From positions 1,488,001 to 1,552,000 of the forward strand of contig NZ_CAMDRE010000002.1 of the NCBI RefSeq assembly GCF_945906775.1: a stretch of 64,000 nucleotides of DNA, in the 5' to 3' direction. Source of the stretch: Citrobacter sp. Marseille-Q6884. GTDB taxonomy: Bacteria; Pseudomonadota; Gammaproteobacteria; Enterobacterales; Enterobacteriaceae. A model generated the notes under the pieces. It was given only the letters and a program-made list of their open reading frames with translations, searched no databases and was not told where the DNA came from. Position 1 is the first letter of the stretch. Each line of letters opens with the position of its first letter. The position numbers and the translations under genes were made by a program. This document shows, one piece after another, positions 34,606-42,271 of this stretch.

Positions 34606-35382
34606 TCAGCTTTGGTGAGGTGGGATGATGATTGCTTTAGAGTTTAATAGGACACTCCGGTCGCTCCCTTCGTATCTGGATGTAAAGCCCCCTATTTTTT
34701 TCTCCAAGAAATCAAACCAACTTCTCCCTAGATTATCTATAAAATCAACAAATGAATCATCTACTCGATTGCTATAGCTAGGGGTCCAGATTAATTTAGG
34801 TTCATTTGAACCTTCGATTTCTACATAGCGATTTAAGGTCATATATAAAAAGCAATCTATTGAGGAGTAGGAGTGAGTCAATGCATCGCACGCTAAAGCT
34901 TGAACTAGAAAAGGCGAAATCCCAGTAAAGCCATCATTGATAAAGAATAAAACGCCGTTGGCGTTAGGAACATTAAAATGTTTTTTTGTTTCTTTGATTT
35001 GTTTGTTTGCTTTTTTTAAAATCCTAGTAATTCCCGGTCGGGCCAGTCTTATAAATTCAATCTTAAACCAATCTGGATAATAATCGCGCCCACCCATAAG
35101 CGAAGGTTTCCAATGTGGGCATTCATTTAGCAATTTTTCCATAATTTCTGAAAATTTTATTTTCGCACCTTCTTGATCAAGAAACTCAGTCTCAATCTCT
35201 TTTAGCTCTCCTATTATCTTATTGTCCATGAATGAATAGTCAGCATTTTCAAATGATGGATTCCCAGGTAAAACATCAGAAATGATACATCCCCCATACT
35301 CTCGGACAAACGAATGAAAAGTTTTTTCAACTGGCAAAGGGGAATGCGGACCAATGTCCCAAAAATTTACAGCGTTGCTCAT
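34606..35382 (-). CDS. Hypothetical 258-aa soluble protein
   Basis: Start set at 35382 (MSNAVNFWDIG), with AAGAGG 6 bp upstream; the frame is open 9 codons further. No signal peptide or membrane segment. Seen: FHSFVREYGGCIISDVLPGNPSFENADYSF, an acidic stretch with KNK-type basic helix (ITRILKKANKQIKETKKHF) and NGVLFFINDGFTGISPFL. The order of a short Asp-containing motif then E-L-K (IIGELKEIE) could hint at a restriction-like fold, but this is a weak guess. Family not recognised. AT-rich; convergent with the membrane-protein gene. Confidence 0.68.
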   Translation of the reverse strand: MSNAVNFWDIGPHSPLPVEKTFHSFVREYGGCIISDVLPGNPSFENADYSFMDNKIIGELKEIETEFLDQEGAKIKFSEIMEKLLNECPHWKPSLMGGRDYYPDWFKIEFIRLARPGITRILKKANKQIKETKKHFNVPNANGVLFFINDGFTGISPFLVQALACDALTHSYSSIDCFLYMTLNRYVEIEGSNEPKLIWTPSYSNRVDDSFVDFIDNLGRSWFDFLEKKIGGFTSRYEGSDRSVLLNSKAIIIPPHQS

Positions 35383-35632
35383 ATCAACCTCTTGATTAAT
35401 TTCGAACAATACTTAACTAAATAAAATTGGAATATAACCAATCTAAAATCATATCACTAGATTGTGATAGGCTCCGTTAATTGAGTTTTAATATAACCTG
35501 TCACCAGATTGAGTTTCTGTCAATAAAGATCATTTTTTTGATTTCGATCTCAAAAATATTAAAAATTGCACCTGGATTTGAATGTATGGATCAAAATATA
35601 TATTAATAGCCTACCCTGAGTGGCCTTCTACA

Positions 35633-35703
35633 GTCCGCCTCTCGCTCGCAGCGGACCTGACAGCTAACTGGTTAACCCGCACCAAACTATGAGCGGGCGT
35701 TAC
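35633..35703. repeat. Hairpin-type intergenic repeat, copy 5
   Basis: GTCCGC-CTCTCGCTCGCA-GCGGAC followed by a second stem TAACCCGC ... GCGGGCGTTA. It has the same two-stem layout as 33463-33540. It lies between the 258-aa gene and the arsA relic. Confidence 0.55.
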
Positions 35704-35768
35704 TGATACCAAGAAGTTAGCCTGTCCATGCCGTCGATACTCCATACGGTAAAGACCAAAACATATCG

Positions 35769-35867
35769 CTGGCGAAGCGTGGTCATAAGGTCCACCTGAC
35801 TACATCCGACCCGGCGGCACATTTGTCTTACACGCTGGATGGTTCGCTGCCAAATCTTCAGGTCAGC
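35769..35867 (+). pseudogene. arsA: Relic of arsA (arsenite-efflux ATPase), internal fragment
   Basis: 33 codons read LAKRGHKVHLTTSDPAAHLS then YTLDGSLPNLQVS. This matches the start of the second ATPase half of plasmid-type ArsA, just after its P-loop (as I recall from R773: HLTTSDPAAHLSMTLNGSLNNLQVS). The frame continues on both sides with unrelated residues (YGKDQNIS before, MMNSRMPT after) until a stop at 35934, so both ends are abrupt breaks. No other ars gene is in the window. Confidence 0.7.
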
Positions 35868-36021
35868 ATGATGAACAGCAGGATGCCGACCCAAATGCCC
35901 CCATTATGCCCCCAGCGCGCTATGTGAGTAAAAAACACGCTGCAAAATCAACAAAATATAATCAACTTGCTTAATTACTCTGCAATCGCGTGAAAACATG
36001 CAGAAAAATGCTATTTCCCTC

Positions 36022-36050
36022 TTGCCTCATTCGGTCTGTGCCGCTAATAT
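36022..36050 (+). promoter_or_regulatory. Promoter of the valV-valW tRNA operon
   Basis: TTGCCT (36022-36027), 17-bp spacer, TAATAT (36045-36050), then a GC-rich discriminator (TCGTCCCCG), typical of stringently controlled stable-RNA promoters, 26 bp before valV. Confidence 0.75.
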
Positions 36051-36076
36051 TCGTCCCCGTTGTCACCTACAACGTT

Positions 36077-36153
36077 GCGTTCATAGCTCAGTTGGTTAGA
36101 GCACCACCTTGACATGGTGGGGGTCGTTGGTTCGAGTCCAATTGAACGCACCA
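36077..36153 (+). tRNA. valV: tRNA-Val (GAC), valV
   Basis: 77 nt with encoded CCA. Acceptor stem GCGTTCA/TGAACGC, D-arm AGCTCAGTTGGTTAGAGC, anticodon GAC in CACCTTGACATGGTG and T-arm GGTTCGAGTCC. As I recall it, identical to E. coli valV. It is separated by 12 bp from valW. Confidence 0.97.
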
Positions 36154-36165
36154 TCTCATATTTGT

Positions 36166-36242
36166 GCGTCCGTAGCTCAGTTGGTTAGAGCACCACCTTG
36201 ACATGGTGGGGGTCGGTGGTTCGAGTCCACTCGGACGCACCA
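36166..36242 (+). tRNA. valW: tRNA-Val (GAC), valW
   Basis: 77 nt with encoded CCA. Acceptor GCGTCCG/CGGACGC and the same GAC anticodon arm as valV. Its 3' 25 nt (36218-36242) recur imperfectly at 48191-48215, so this gene is the likely integration site of the following 12-kb island. Confidence 0.97.
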
Positions 36243-36412
36243 TTCAGTTATCCAGTTATCTTCTTAAAACCCCTTATTTTTCCGAAATTTGCAGATACCG
36301 CAGCCAGACATGGTGTGTGCTCTGAAATGATTCTTGTACGCATTTTCCATTTCCATACCAGCCCACACTGATACTCTATATGTCGGTTGTTACCTGTCTG
36401 CAACTGAAGTGG

Positions 36413-37252
36413 TCAACTAAAACTGGCCACAGCTTTAGAGTTTTTCCAGTATCGGTTTTCCGATTCGTTTGGGGGTAACCCACCGTTATAGTCATGCGGC
36501 CTTAGCGAGCTGTAATAACCGACGATATAGTCTGTGATCGCATGAGCAGCTTCGCTAAAGTTTATATAACCTGTCACTGGCACCCACTCGTTTTTCAGAC
36601 TTCTGAAGAAGCGTTCCATCGGGCTGTTGTCCCAACAGTTTCCACGTCGGCTCATACTCTGCCTGATCCGGCAACGCCACAGTAACTGCCGGAACTGCCT
36701 GCTTGTATAGTGGCTACCCTGGTCACTGTGGAACATCACTCCGGCTGGTTTACCGCGAGTTTCCCACGCCATTTCCAGCGCTTTGATGGTCAGCCTGCTG
36801 TCTGGTGAGAATGACATTGCCCAGCCCACCGGTTTCCTTGCGAACAGATCGAGAACAACAGCGAGGTAAGCCCAACGCTTGCCTGTCCAGATATACGTCA
36901 CATCGCCGCACCACACCTGATTAGGCTCTGTCACTGCGAACTGTCGCTCAAGGCGATTCGGGATAACGATGTGTTCATGACCACCGCGTTTATACCGGTG
37001 GGTAGGTTGCTGACAACTCACCAGCCCCAGTTCTTTCATGAGCCTGCCGGCAAGCCAGCGTCCCATTCTGAAGCCTCTCAGGGTTGCCATAATCGCTATA
37101 CTTCTTGCGCCAGCAGAGCCATGGCTGATGTTATGCAGCTCCAGAACCTGACTGCGTAACACCGCTCGCCTGCCGTCTGGCTTTTCGGGGCTTTTTTCCC
37201 AGTATTTGTAGCTGCTGCGATGAACCCCGAACACGTGGCAGAGTGTGACCAC
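36413..37252 (-). CDS. IS3-family transposase OrfB (catalytic part)
   Basis: 279 aa with the retroviral-integrase-type DDE core: Asp in VWCGDVTYIWTGKRWAYL, Asp in MFHSDQGSHYTSRQFR, and Glu in CWDNSPMERFFRSLKNEW. The N-terminal HTH_21 region (GVHRSSYKYWEKSPEK) is present. In an intact element it is made as an OrfAB fusion by -1 frameshifting. The frame continues upstream of the ATG towards IS30 (LLMSDSLNSSR-type codons near 37319). IS30 sits in the orfA/orfB junction, so the fusion cannot be made and the element should be immobile on its own. Confidence 0.87.
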   Translation of the reverse strand: MVTLCHVFGVHRSSYKYWEKSPEKPDGRRAVLRSQVLELHNISHGSAGARSIAIMATLRGFRMGRWLAGRLMKELGLVSCQQPTHRYKRGGHEHIVIPNRLERQFAVTEPNQVWCGDVTYIWTGKRWAYLAVVLDLFARKPVGWAMSFSPDSRLTIKALEMAWETRGKPAGVMFHSDQGSHYTSRQFRQLLWRCRIRQSMSRRGNCWDNSPMERFFRSLKNEWVPVTGYINFSEAAHAITDYIVGYYSSLRPHDYNGGLPPNESENRYWKNSKAVASFS

Positions 37253-37320
37253 AGGATACTGCGCTCTGAGTTTCCCGATTAACGAGAACTGTTCAGGGAG
37301 TCTGACATCAAGAGCGCGGT

Positions 37321-38541
37321 TGTAGATTCAATTGGTCAACGCAACAGTTATGTGAAAACATGGGGTTGCGGAGGTTTTTTGAATGAGACGAACATTTACA
37401 GCAGAGGAAAAAGCCTCTGTTTTTGAACTATGGAAGAACGGAACAGGCTTCAGTGAAATAGCGAATATCCTGGGTTCAAAACCCGGAACGATCTTCACTA
37501 TGTTAAGGGATACTGGCGGCATAAAACCCCATGAGCGTAAGCGGGCTGTAGCTCACCTGACACTGTCTGAGCGCGAGGAGATACGAGCTGGTTTGTCAGC
37601 CAAAATGAGCATTCGTGCGATAGCTACTGCGCTGAATCGCAGTCCTTCGACGATCTCACGTGAAGTTCAGCGTAATCGGGGCAGACGCTATTACAAAGCT
37701 GTTGATGCTAATAACCGAGCCAACAGAATGGCGAAAAGGCCAAAACCGTGCTTACTGGATCAAAATTTACCATTGCGAAAGCTTGTTCTGGAAAAGCTGG
37801 AGATGAAATGGTCTCCAGAGCAAATATCAGGATGGTTAAGGCGAACAAAACCACGTCAAAAAACGCTGCGAATATCACCTGAGACAATTTATAAAACGCT
37901 GTACTTTCGTAGCCGTGAAGCGCTACACCACCTGAATATACAGCATCTGCGACGGTCGCATAGCCTTCGCCATGGCAGGCGTCATACCCGCAAAGGCGAA
38001 AGAGGTACGATTATCATAGTGATCGGAACACCAATTCTCTAACGTTCCAGAAATATCGATATCAGGCGCTCTCTTGGGCATTGGGAGGGCGATTTAGTCT
38101 CAGGTACAAAAAACTCTCATATAGCCACACTTGTAGACCGAAAATCACGTTATACGATCATCCTTAGACTCAGGGGCAAAGATTCTGTCTCAGTAAATCA
38201 GGCTCTTACCGACAAATTCCTGAGTTTACCGTCAGAACTCAGAAAATCACTGACATGGGACAGAGGAATGGAACTGGCCAGACATCTAGAATTTACTGTC
38301 AGCACCGGCGTTAAAGTTTACTTCTGCGATCCTCAGAGTCCTTGGCAGCGGGGAACAAATGAGAACACAAATGGGCTAATTCGGCAGTACTTTCCTAAAA
38401 AGACATGTCTTGCCCAATATACTCAACATGAACTAGATCTGGTTGCTGCTCAGCTAAACAACAGACCGAGAAAGACACTGAAGTTCAAAACACCGAAAGA
38501 GATAATTGAAAGGGGTGTTGCATTGACAGATTGAATCTACA
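37321..38541 (+). mobile_element. IS30 (full length, transposase with stop codon)
   Basis: Exactly 1,221 bp, the IS30 length, from TGTAGATTCAATTGG to GACAGATTGAATCTACA. A 2-bp target duplication GT flanks it (37319-37320 and 38542-38543). It was inserted in the IS3-family element at the orfA/orfB boundary. Confidence 0.93.
37383..38534 (+). pseudogene. IS30 transposase with in-frame stop
   Basis: The reading frame has the 383-codon length of the IS30 transposase but TAA at 38040-38042 ends it after 219 codons; downstream the same frame is open to the natural stop at 38534. The N-terminal HTH domains are intact (MRRTFTAEEKASVFELW; SIRAIATALNRSPSTISREV). The DDE residues lie after the stop (WEGDLVSG, TWDRGMELA, GTNENTNGL). 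Codons around the stop (TIIIVIGTPIL) differ from the IS30 I remember (TINIVNGTPIH) at several close positions. So only a DNA-binding fragment should be made. Confidence 0.88.
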
Positions 38542-38804
38542 GTAGCCTTTTTTAATATGTCGTTTTCCATTTCAATGCGTTGTAGCTTTTTCTTCAGCTC
38601 ACGTATTTCAATCTGTTCCGGGGTTATAGGGGAGGCTTTAGGTATTTTGCCCTGTCGTTCATCCCGCAACTGCTTTACCCATCGCGTCATGGTAGAAAGA
38701 CCCACATTCATAGCACTGGCCGCAGCTGCAACGGTGTAGTTCTGATCAAGGACCAGTTGAGCGGATTCGCGTTTAAACTCTGCGCTGAAATTTCTTTTTT
38801 TCAT
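38542..38804 (-). pseudogene. IS3-family OrfA, 3' end cut by IS30
   Basis: About 87 codons: MKKRNFSAEFKRESAQLVLD, HTH (AAAASAMNVGLSTMTRWVKQL) and a leucine-zipper end (EIRELKKKLQRIEMENDILKKAT), the standard OrfA layout. IS30 enters directly after the KKAT codons, where OrfA normally overlaps OrfB. The frame now runs into IS30 and stops at 38454. Confidence 0.85.
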
Positions 38805-38876
38805 TGGGACACCTGTATTGTTCTGAGATGAGCATATCACCTCTGTTCAGGTGGCCAAATTCAGTAAACCACTTCA

Positions 38877-39286
38877 AGTGACAGGTGTGTCAGACGAATG
38901 GCCAACCTGAGGTGTTACTGATTGTATAAAGTCTATCTTTGGACATTTTCCCCCTTTAATTAGTAATTAATTTACCTGATAATACTTACATAAGTATTTA
39001 ACCATAATCTTTAAATCAGCGATATTTTAACCTCATAAATTAACGAGTATTTAATATCGTCAAAACATGATTATAACATTGATTAATACTTATACCTTAT
39101 AATTCAAAGTTTTTTTTTGCAGAGATATTGTTGTTTTACCAAAGTGACGACGCTCTTTATCTTTAATAAAATCATAGTTCCTTAATACCGACTGCGAAGA
39201 TATCTTGCCAGCGCGCAAACACTTATTAACAGGAATGACAATTTTTAAATTGTAATGTTATAGTCAATTCCAGAGAACATTAAAAA
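38877..39286. other. AT-rich gap with the EAL gene promoter
   Basis: 410 bp, very AT-rich, no gene seen. ATGACA (39235-39240), an 18-bp spacer and TATAGT (39259-39264) make a plausible promoter about 22 bp before the EAL gene start. Confidence 0.45.
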
Positions 39287-39982
39287 ATGAGCATTGAAAA
39301 AGACCATAGCCACCCTCTTCTGGGTAACGGGTTCCTCAATGAGATAACGGCATTAAGACTGCAACCTCTTGTCGTTCTCAATACAGGAAGAACCTTTGCG
39401 TACGAGGTTTTGTCAAAAACGAAAGATCATAATCCAGAACAATTTTTCTCAATGCTTCCTGCCAATTTACTTTTCGAGATTTTTTCACATCAGATTAAAA
39501 TCCTGAGAAATGTGCCAGGCCAATTCTGGTTTAATCTTCCTGTAGATGTGTTCACTGATCCATCTTTCATTTCCCAGTTAGCAGAAACGGACCATCAGGG
39601 ACGATTTATTCTTGAAATTCAGAACCCGGCAGCATTAGTTAATTTAACACCACAGAAACTGGAGAATTTCAGAATAGGTATACAATCGTTACGCAATAAG
39701 GGCTGGAGTATCTGGCTTGACGATATTACATATGAATTAGCTCAAAAAATCGCACAGTATAATCTTGATATCAGCGGTATTAAGATCGATCGTTCTGAAG
39801 TTACTAATAATTCTGAATTGATAATAGTAGTTCACACAGCAAGAAAAATGGCCTCTCAAGTACTAATAGAAGGTATTGAGACAGATGAAATGCTTCAAAA
39901 AGCATACAATGCGAATGCTGATTTTGGACAAGGTTTTCTATGGGAAGAAACGCAACCGATACCATTTAAATTGGAACAATAG
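39287..39982 (+). CDS. EAL-domain protein of the fimbrial cluster
   Basis: 231 aa, a stand-alone EAL domain (c-di-GMP phosphodiesterase fold). The EAL signature is changed to EVLSK (Glu kept, Arg replaced by Lys). Other metal/catalytic positions appear kept: Asn in FWFNLP, Glu in ILEIQN, the Asp pair in WLDDIT, Lys in GIKIDRS, Glu in LIEGIET and Gln in FGQGFLW. It may be active or act as a YdiV-like binding protein. It is convergent with the LuxR-type regulator that closes the fimbrial operon, an arrangement like mrkJ/mrkI near mrkABCDF and STM0551 near fimY/fimW. Confidence 0.8.
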   Translation: MSIEKDHSHPLLGNGFLNEITALRLQPLVVLNTGRTFAYEVLSKTKDHNPEQFFSMLPANLLFEIFSHQIKILRNVPGQFWFNLPVDVFTDPSFISQLAETDHQGRFILEIQNPAALVNLTPQKLENFRIGIQSLRNKGWSIWLDDITYELAQKIAQYNLDISGIKIDRSEVTNNSELIIVVHTARKMASQVLIEGIETDEMLQKAYNANADFGQGFLWEETQPIPFKLEQ

Positions 39983-40094
39983 AAATACCAGAAATTGTTA
40001 GCGCCAGCAATTTCATATTATTAACCCACCTGGACTTGTATTAATCCCTTCCCCTCACTCAACCGAACAGACGCATTCTCTGAAACAGAAGTCG

Positions 40095-40733
40095 TTAAAG
40101 GTTACAGCCAGGAACCAAACCCGGTCTCAGTAATAAATCCCTCTCACTTAAACGATTAAGAAAGACAAGCAACTCGTAATCACTCTGCAACATGAATTTC
40201 TTCATCACGTTATATTTATTGCTAAAAATGGTCTTATAGCTGAGATCATACAGCGAAGCAATTTCCTTAATAGAATGGCCATGGTGAATATTGGACATTA
40301 CTGCCAGTTGTTTTTTCGATATTTTCACGCGCTGACAAGTCGAGCATGAACGATAGCAGTCGATTCGGCGTCCCATTTTAAAGGATTCCCATTGCATAAT
40401 AATTTGCTGGCTTATTTCTCCCAAATCACCGCCTCTCTCTATGAAAACAATATCTGAAATGCAATTCGGAAAGATGGATTTTGCGTGGTAATTTTCATTG
40501 GTAATTCCAATGATAACGCTTCGTTTCCGGGACATTAACTCTGGTGTACAGATTAATGCCTCCCCCTTACAATACTCCATCATAATTATGTCAGCTTTTT
40601 GTATGTTTTCGATGTTAAACTCAAAAAGAAAATTTACGTTCTCACAATAGTTATTTAAAAATAAATCGCTTAAGAACTTTTGCATACCGTCCCGGTACAG
40701 GGCATAGCTGTCTTTAATCAGGATTGTGGTCAT
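40095..40733 (-). CDS. LuxR-type regulator of the fimbrial cluster
   Basis: 212 aa. The C-terminal LuxR/NarL helix-turn-helix (about 138-200) reads KISKKQLAVMSNIHHGHSIKEIAS and LYDLSYKTIFSNKYNVMKK. The N-terminal part is a receiver-like fold (TILIKDSYALYRDGMQKFL) with few acidic residues and no obvious phospho-acceptor triad. A CYRSCSTC cysteine cluster precedes the DNA-binding domain, which recalls FimW/FimY-type fimbrial regulators. It starts 33 bp after the last fimbrial subunit stop, so it is probably co-transcribed, giving feedback on the operon. Confidence 0.78.
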   Translation of the reverse strand: MTTILIKDSYALYRDGMQKFLSDLFLNNYCENVNFLFEFNIENIQKADIIMMEYCKGEALICTPELMSRKRSVIIGITNENYHAKSIFPNCISDIVFIERGGDLGEISQQIIMQWESFKMGRRIDCYRSCSTCQRVKISKKQLAVMSNIHHGHSIKEIASLYDLSYKTIFSNKYNVMKKFMLQSDYELLVFLNRLSERDLLLRPGLVPGCNL

Positions 40734-40766
40734 TTAACCATCCATTATGGATTTATACTAAAGATT

Positions 40767-41291
40767 TTATTGATAAACAAAGGTCGCCGTGACTTCTGAC
40801 TTAATCGTCCCGGGTGTGACTGCACCATTCTGGGTATAAGCGCGGGCACGTAAAGAATAGGTGACGGCATTACTGACAACATTTCCTTTTATTGATTTAC
40901 CATCGCCGAGTTGATCTCCCGCCTGACTTTGCAGTTGCACCGCTACGTTAATTGCAGTCCCGGTATTGACATACATATCCTGCGGATTATTAGTGTCGGC
41001 TGTGCCGTGCAGGGTCATTATTGCGGCAACCGTGCCCGCCGGGCATGAACTGAGATTAATAGTAAAGGGGACCCAGGTGGTGGATGAGCCGGCTGCCAGT
41101 AAATCAGATGCCTGTATAGCCTGACCTAAATCGACTGCCTTTTTTATACTGTCGCTGCTGACCTGACAGGGCGAAGCTACTATATTTCCGGTTACTGTAA
41201 GTGTTACCGGATCTGCGGCCTTAGCTTCCAATGCAGTAAGTATACTTCCCATAACTAAAACAGTGAGTCCAATCTTGTTTACATATTTCAT
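40767..41291 (-). CDS. Minor fimbrial subunit
   Basis: 174 aa, type-1-like pilin. Signal peptide to about residue 25 (ALEAKA/ADPVTL). The disulphide pair is Cys in VASPCQVSS and Cys in LSSCPAG. The C-terminal donor-strand complement end TATFVYQ has the penultimate Tyr required for chaperone recognition. Position after the adhesin gene suggests a terminal or anchoring subunit like MrkF. 11 bp separate it from the adhesin stop. Confidence 0.85.
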   Translation of the reverse strand: MKYVNKIGLTVLVMGSILTALEAKAADPVTLTVTGNIVASPCQVSSDSIKKAVDLGQAIQASDLLAAGSSTTWVPFTINLSSCPAGTVAAIMTLHGTADTNNPQDMYVNTGTAINVAVQLQSQAGDQLGDGKSIKGNVVSNAVTYSLRARAYTQNGAVTPGTIKSEVTATFVYQ

Positions 41292-41302
41292 ATTTAATCC
41301 GG

Positions 41303-42241
41303 TTATTGATAGGTTATATTCAGTGTGGCTGTTGCATTTGCTGTTCCCGTTGCAACCGACGATTTAGTCTGATAATAACGGGCAGTGATAGGGAAGCTTT
41401 CCTGACCACCGTTTGATTTTTTCAAAACGATCCTGTTATTCAGTACTAATGGTGAATTATTATAAATAATTTGCACGCCTACCCCTTTGGCAACCTCAGG
41501 GTTTCCTTGTCCAGTAAGTGCCAGCACAGTGGTATTACTCACATCCGGATTTTGAGTGCCTGACAGAGTTACATTTATATTGGCGCCTGAACTGCAGGTT
41601 AATCCCAGAGTTTGTGTGTTTTGAGCACCTGCCGGTAGAAATCCGGCACTACTACTGAACTGTGATATTAGAATATTCCCAATCGGAAATGATAAACTCA
41701 TGTTATTTACAGTACACGATGTGACGGCCACTGAATTGACTCCTGTAAGCATATGTCGGATCACTACCGTGCCGTTGTCAACAAATACGTTTCCCATCTC
41801 ACCATTAATGAGATTTCCCGCCGATATTGTGCCTGTTTTAATTAATGATATATAAGCAGCAGTGGCAAATCCTTTGCTGTTTCCCTGTATGTACGTGGCG
41901 GTTGCGGGGATACTGTAAGCACCATCCTGAAACTTAATCCCAACCCCAGGAATATTCGTTGAATAAGTTCCACTCACACCTGTTAGCGCCGCCCCAGGAT
42001 AGGACATCCTCGTATATTCATATCCACCATTTGTACAGGTATCGTATTCTGTATTTGGTGAGGATGCGGTAATCGTTGACAGGACAGTTCCCACAGGGGC
42101 GTCGCTCTGAGCGACCACATTCCCAAAGCTATAATAAATAGTTGCCAGGGATCCGGATGGTAAGCAAGATGCCCTGCTCTCTGTAAAACTAATCAAGCAG
42201 GCAAACAGAATGATAATTCTCAGAAAATATTCTATTTTCAT
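41303..42241 (-). CDS. Two-domain fimbrial tip adhesin
   Basis: 312 aa. Signal peptide to about residue 24 (FTESRA/SCLPSG). The N-terminal receptor-binding domain runs to about 180 and is of unknown specificity; the C-terminal pilin domain starts near TSCTVNNMSLSFPIG, with a second Cys in LGLTCSSGAN and a C-terminal ATATLNITYQ. This is the FimH/MrkD layout: two domains, about 300 aa, directly after the usher. Strong Ser/Thr/Gly content. Ligand cannot be told from sequence. Confidence 0.83.
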   Translation of the reverse strand: MKIEYFLRIIILFACLISFTESRASCLPSGSLATIYYSFGNVVAQSDAPVGTVLSTITASSPNTEYDTCTNGGYEYTRMSYPGAALTGVSGTYSTNIPGVGIKFQDGAYSIPATATYIQGNSKGFATAAYISLIKTGTISAGNLINGEMGNVFVDNGTVVIRHMLTGVNSVAVTSCTVNNMSLSFPIGNILISQFSSSAGFLPAGAQNTQTLGLTCSSGANINVTLSGTQNPDVSNTTVLALTGQGNPEVAKGVGVQIIYNNSPLVLNNRIVLKKSNGGQESFPITARYYQTKSSVATGTANATATLNITYQ

Positions 42242-42271
42242 TACGTTCTTTCTTCGCTCAAATGCAAGTAA

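Larger units (their letters stand above)
35410..36021. other. Long accessory gap before the tRNA pair
   Basis: About 610 bp without an intact gene. It contains an AT-rich part (35410-35620), a hairpin-type repeat (35633-35703), the arsA relic (35769-35867) and then a mixed stretch up to the tRNA promoter. Confidence 0.6.
36405..38876 (-). mobile_element. IS3-family element interrupted by IS30
   Basis: Ends TGAAGTGGTCAACTAAAACT... (36405) and its imperfect inverted copy ending at 38876 (TGAAGTGGTTTACTGAATTT... on the minus strand), agreeing in 21 of 26 positions. Without IS30 and its 2-bp duplication the element is about 1,249 bp, the normal size. orfA lies at 38804 downwards and orfB at 36413-37252. 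No matching target duplication is visible outside the ends. Confidence 0.85.

Noticed and set aside
35700..35894. 64-codon minus-strand frame near the tRNA pair
   Set aside because: It is the antisense of the arsA relic, which explains the sequence better.
36392..38889. ACCTGTC outside one end of the IS3-family element and GACAGGT outside the other, as extended terminal repeats
   Set aside because: Spacing to the element differs (6 versus 3 bp) and the 7-bp match may be chance; the element ends are well defined by the longer TGAAGTGG repeats.
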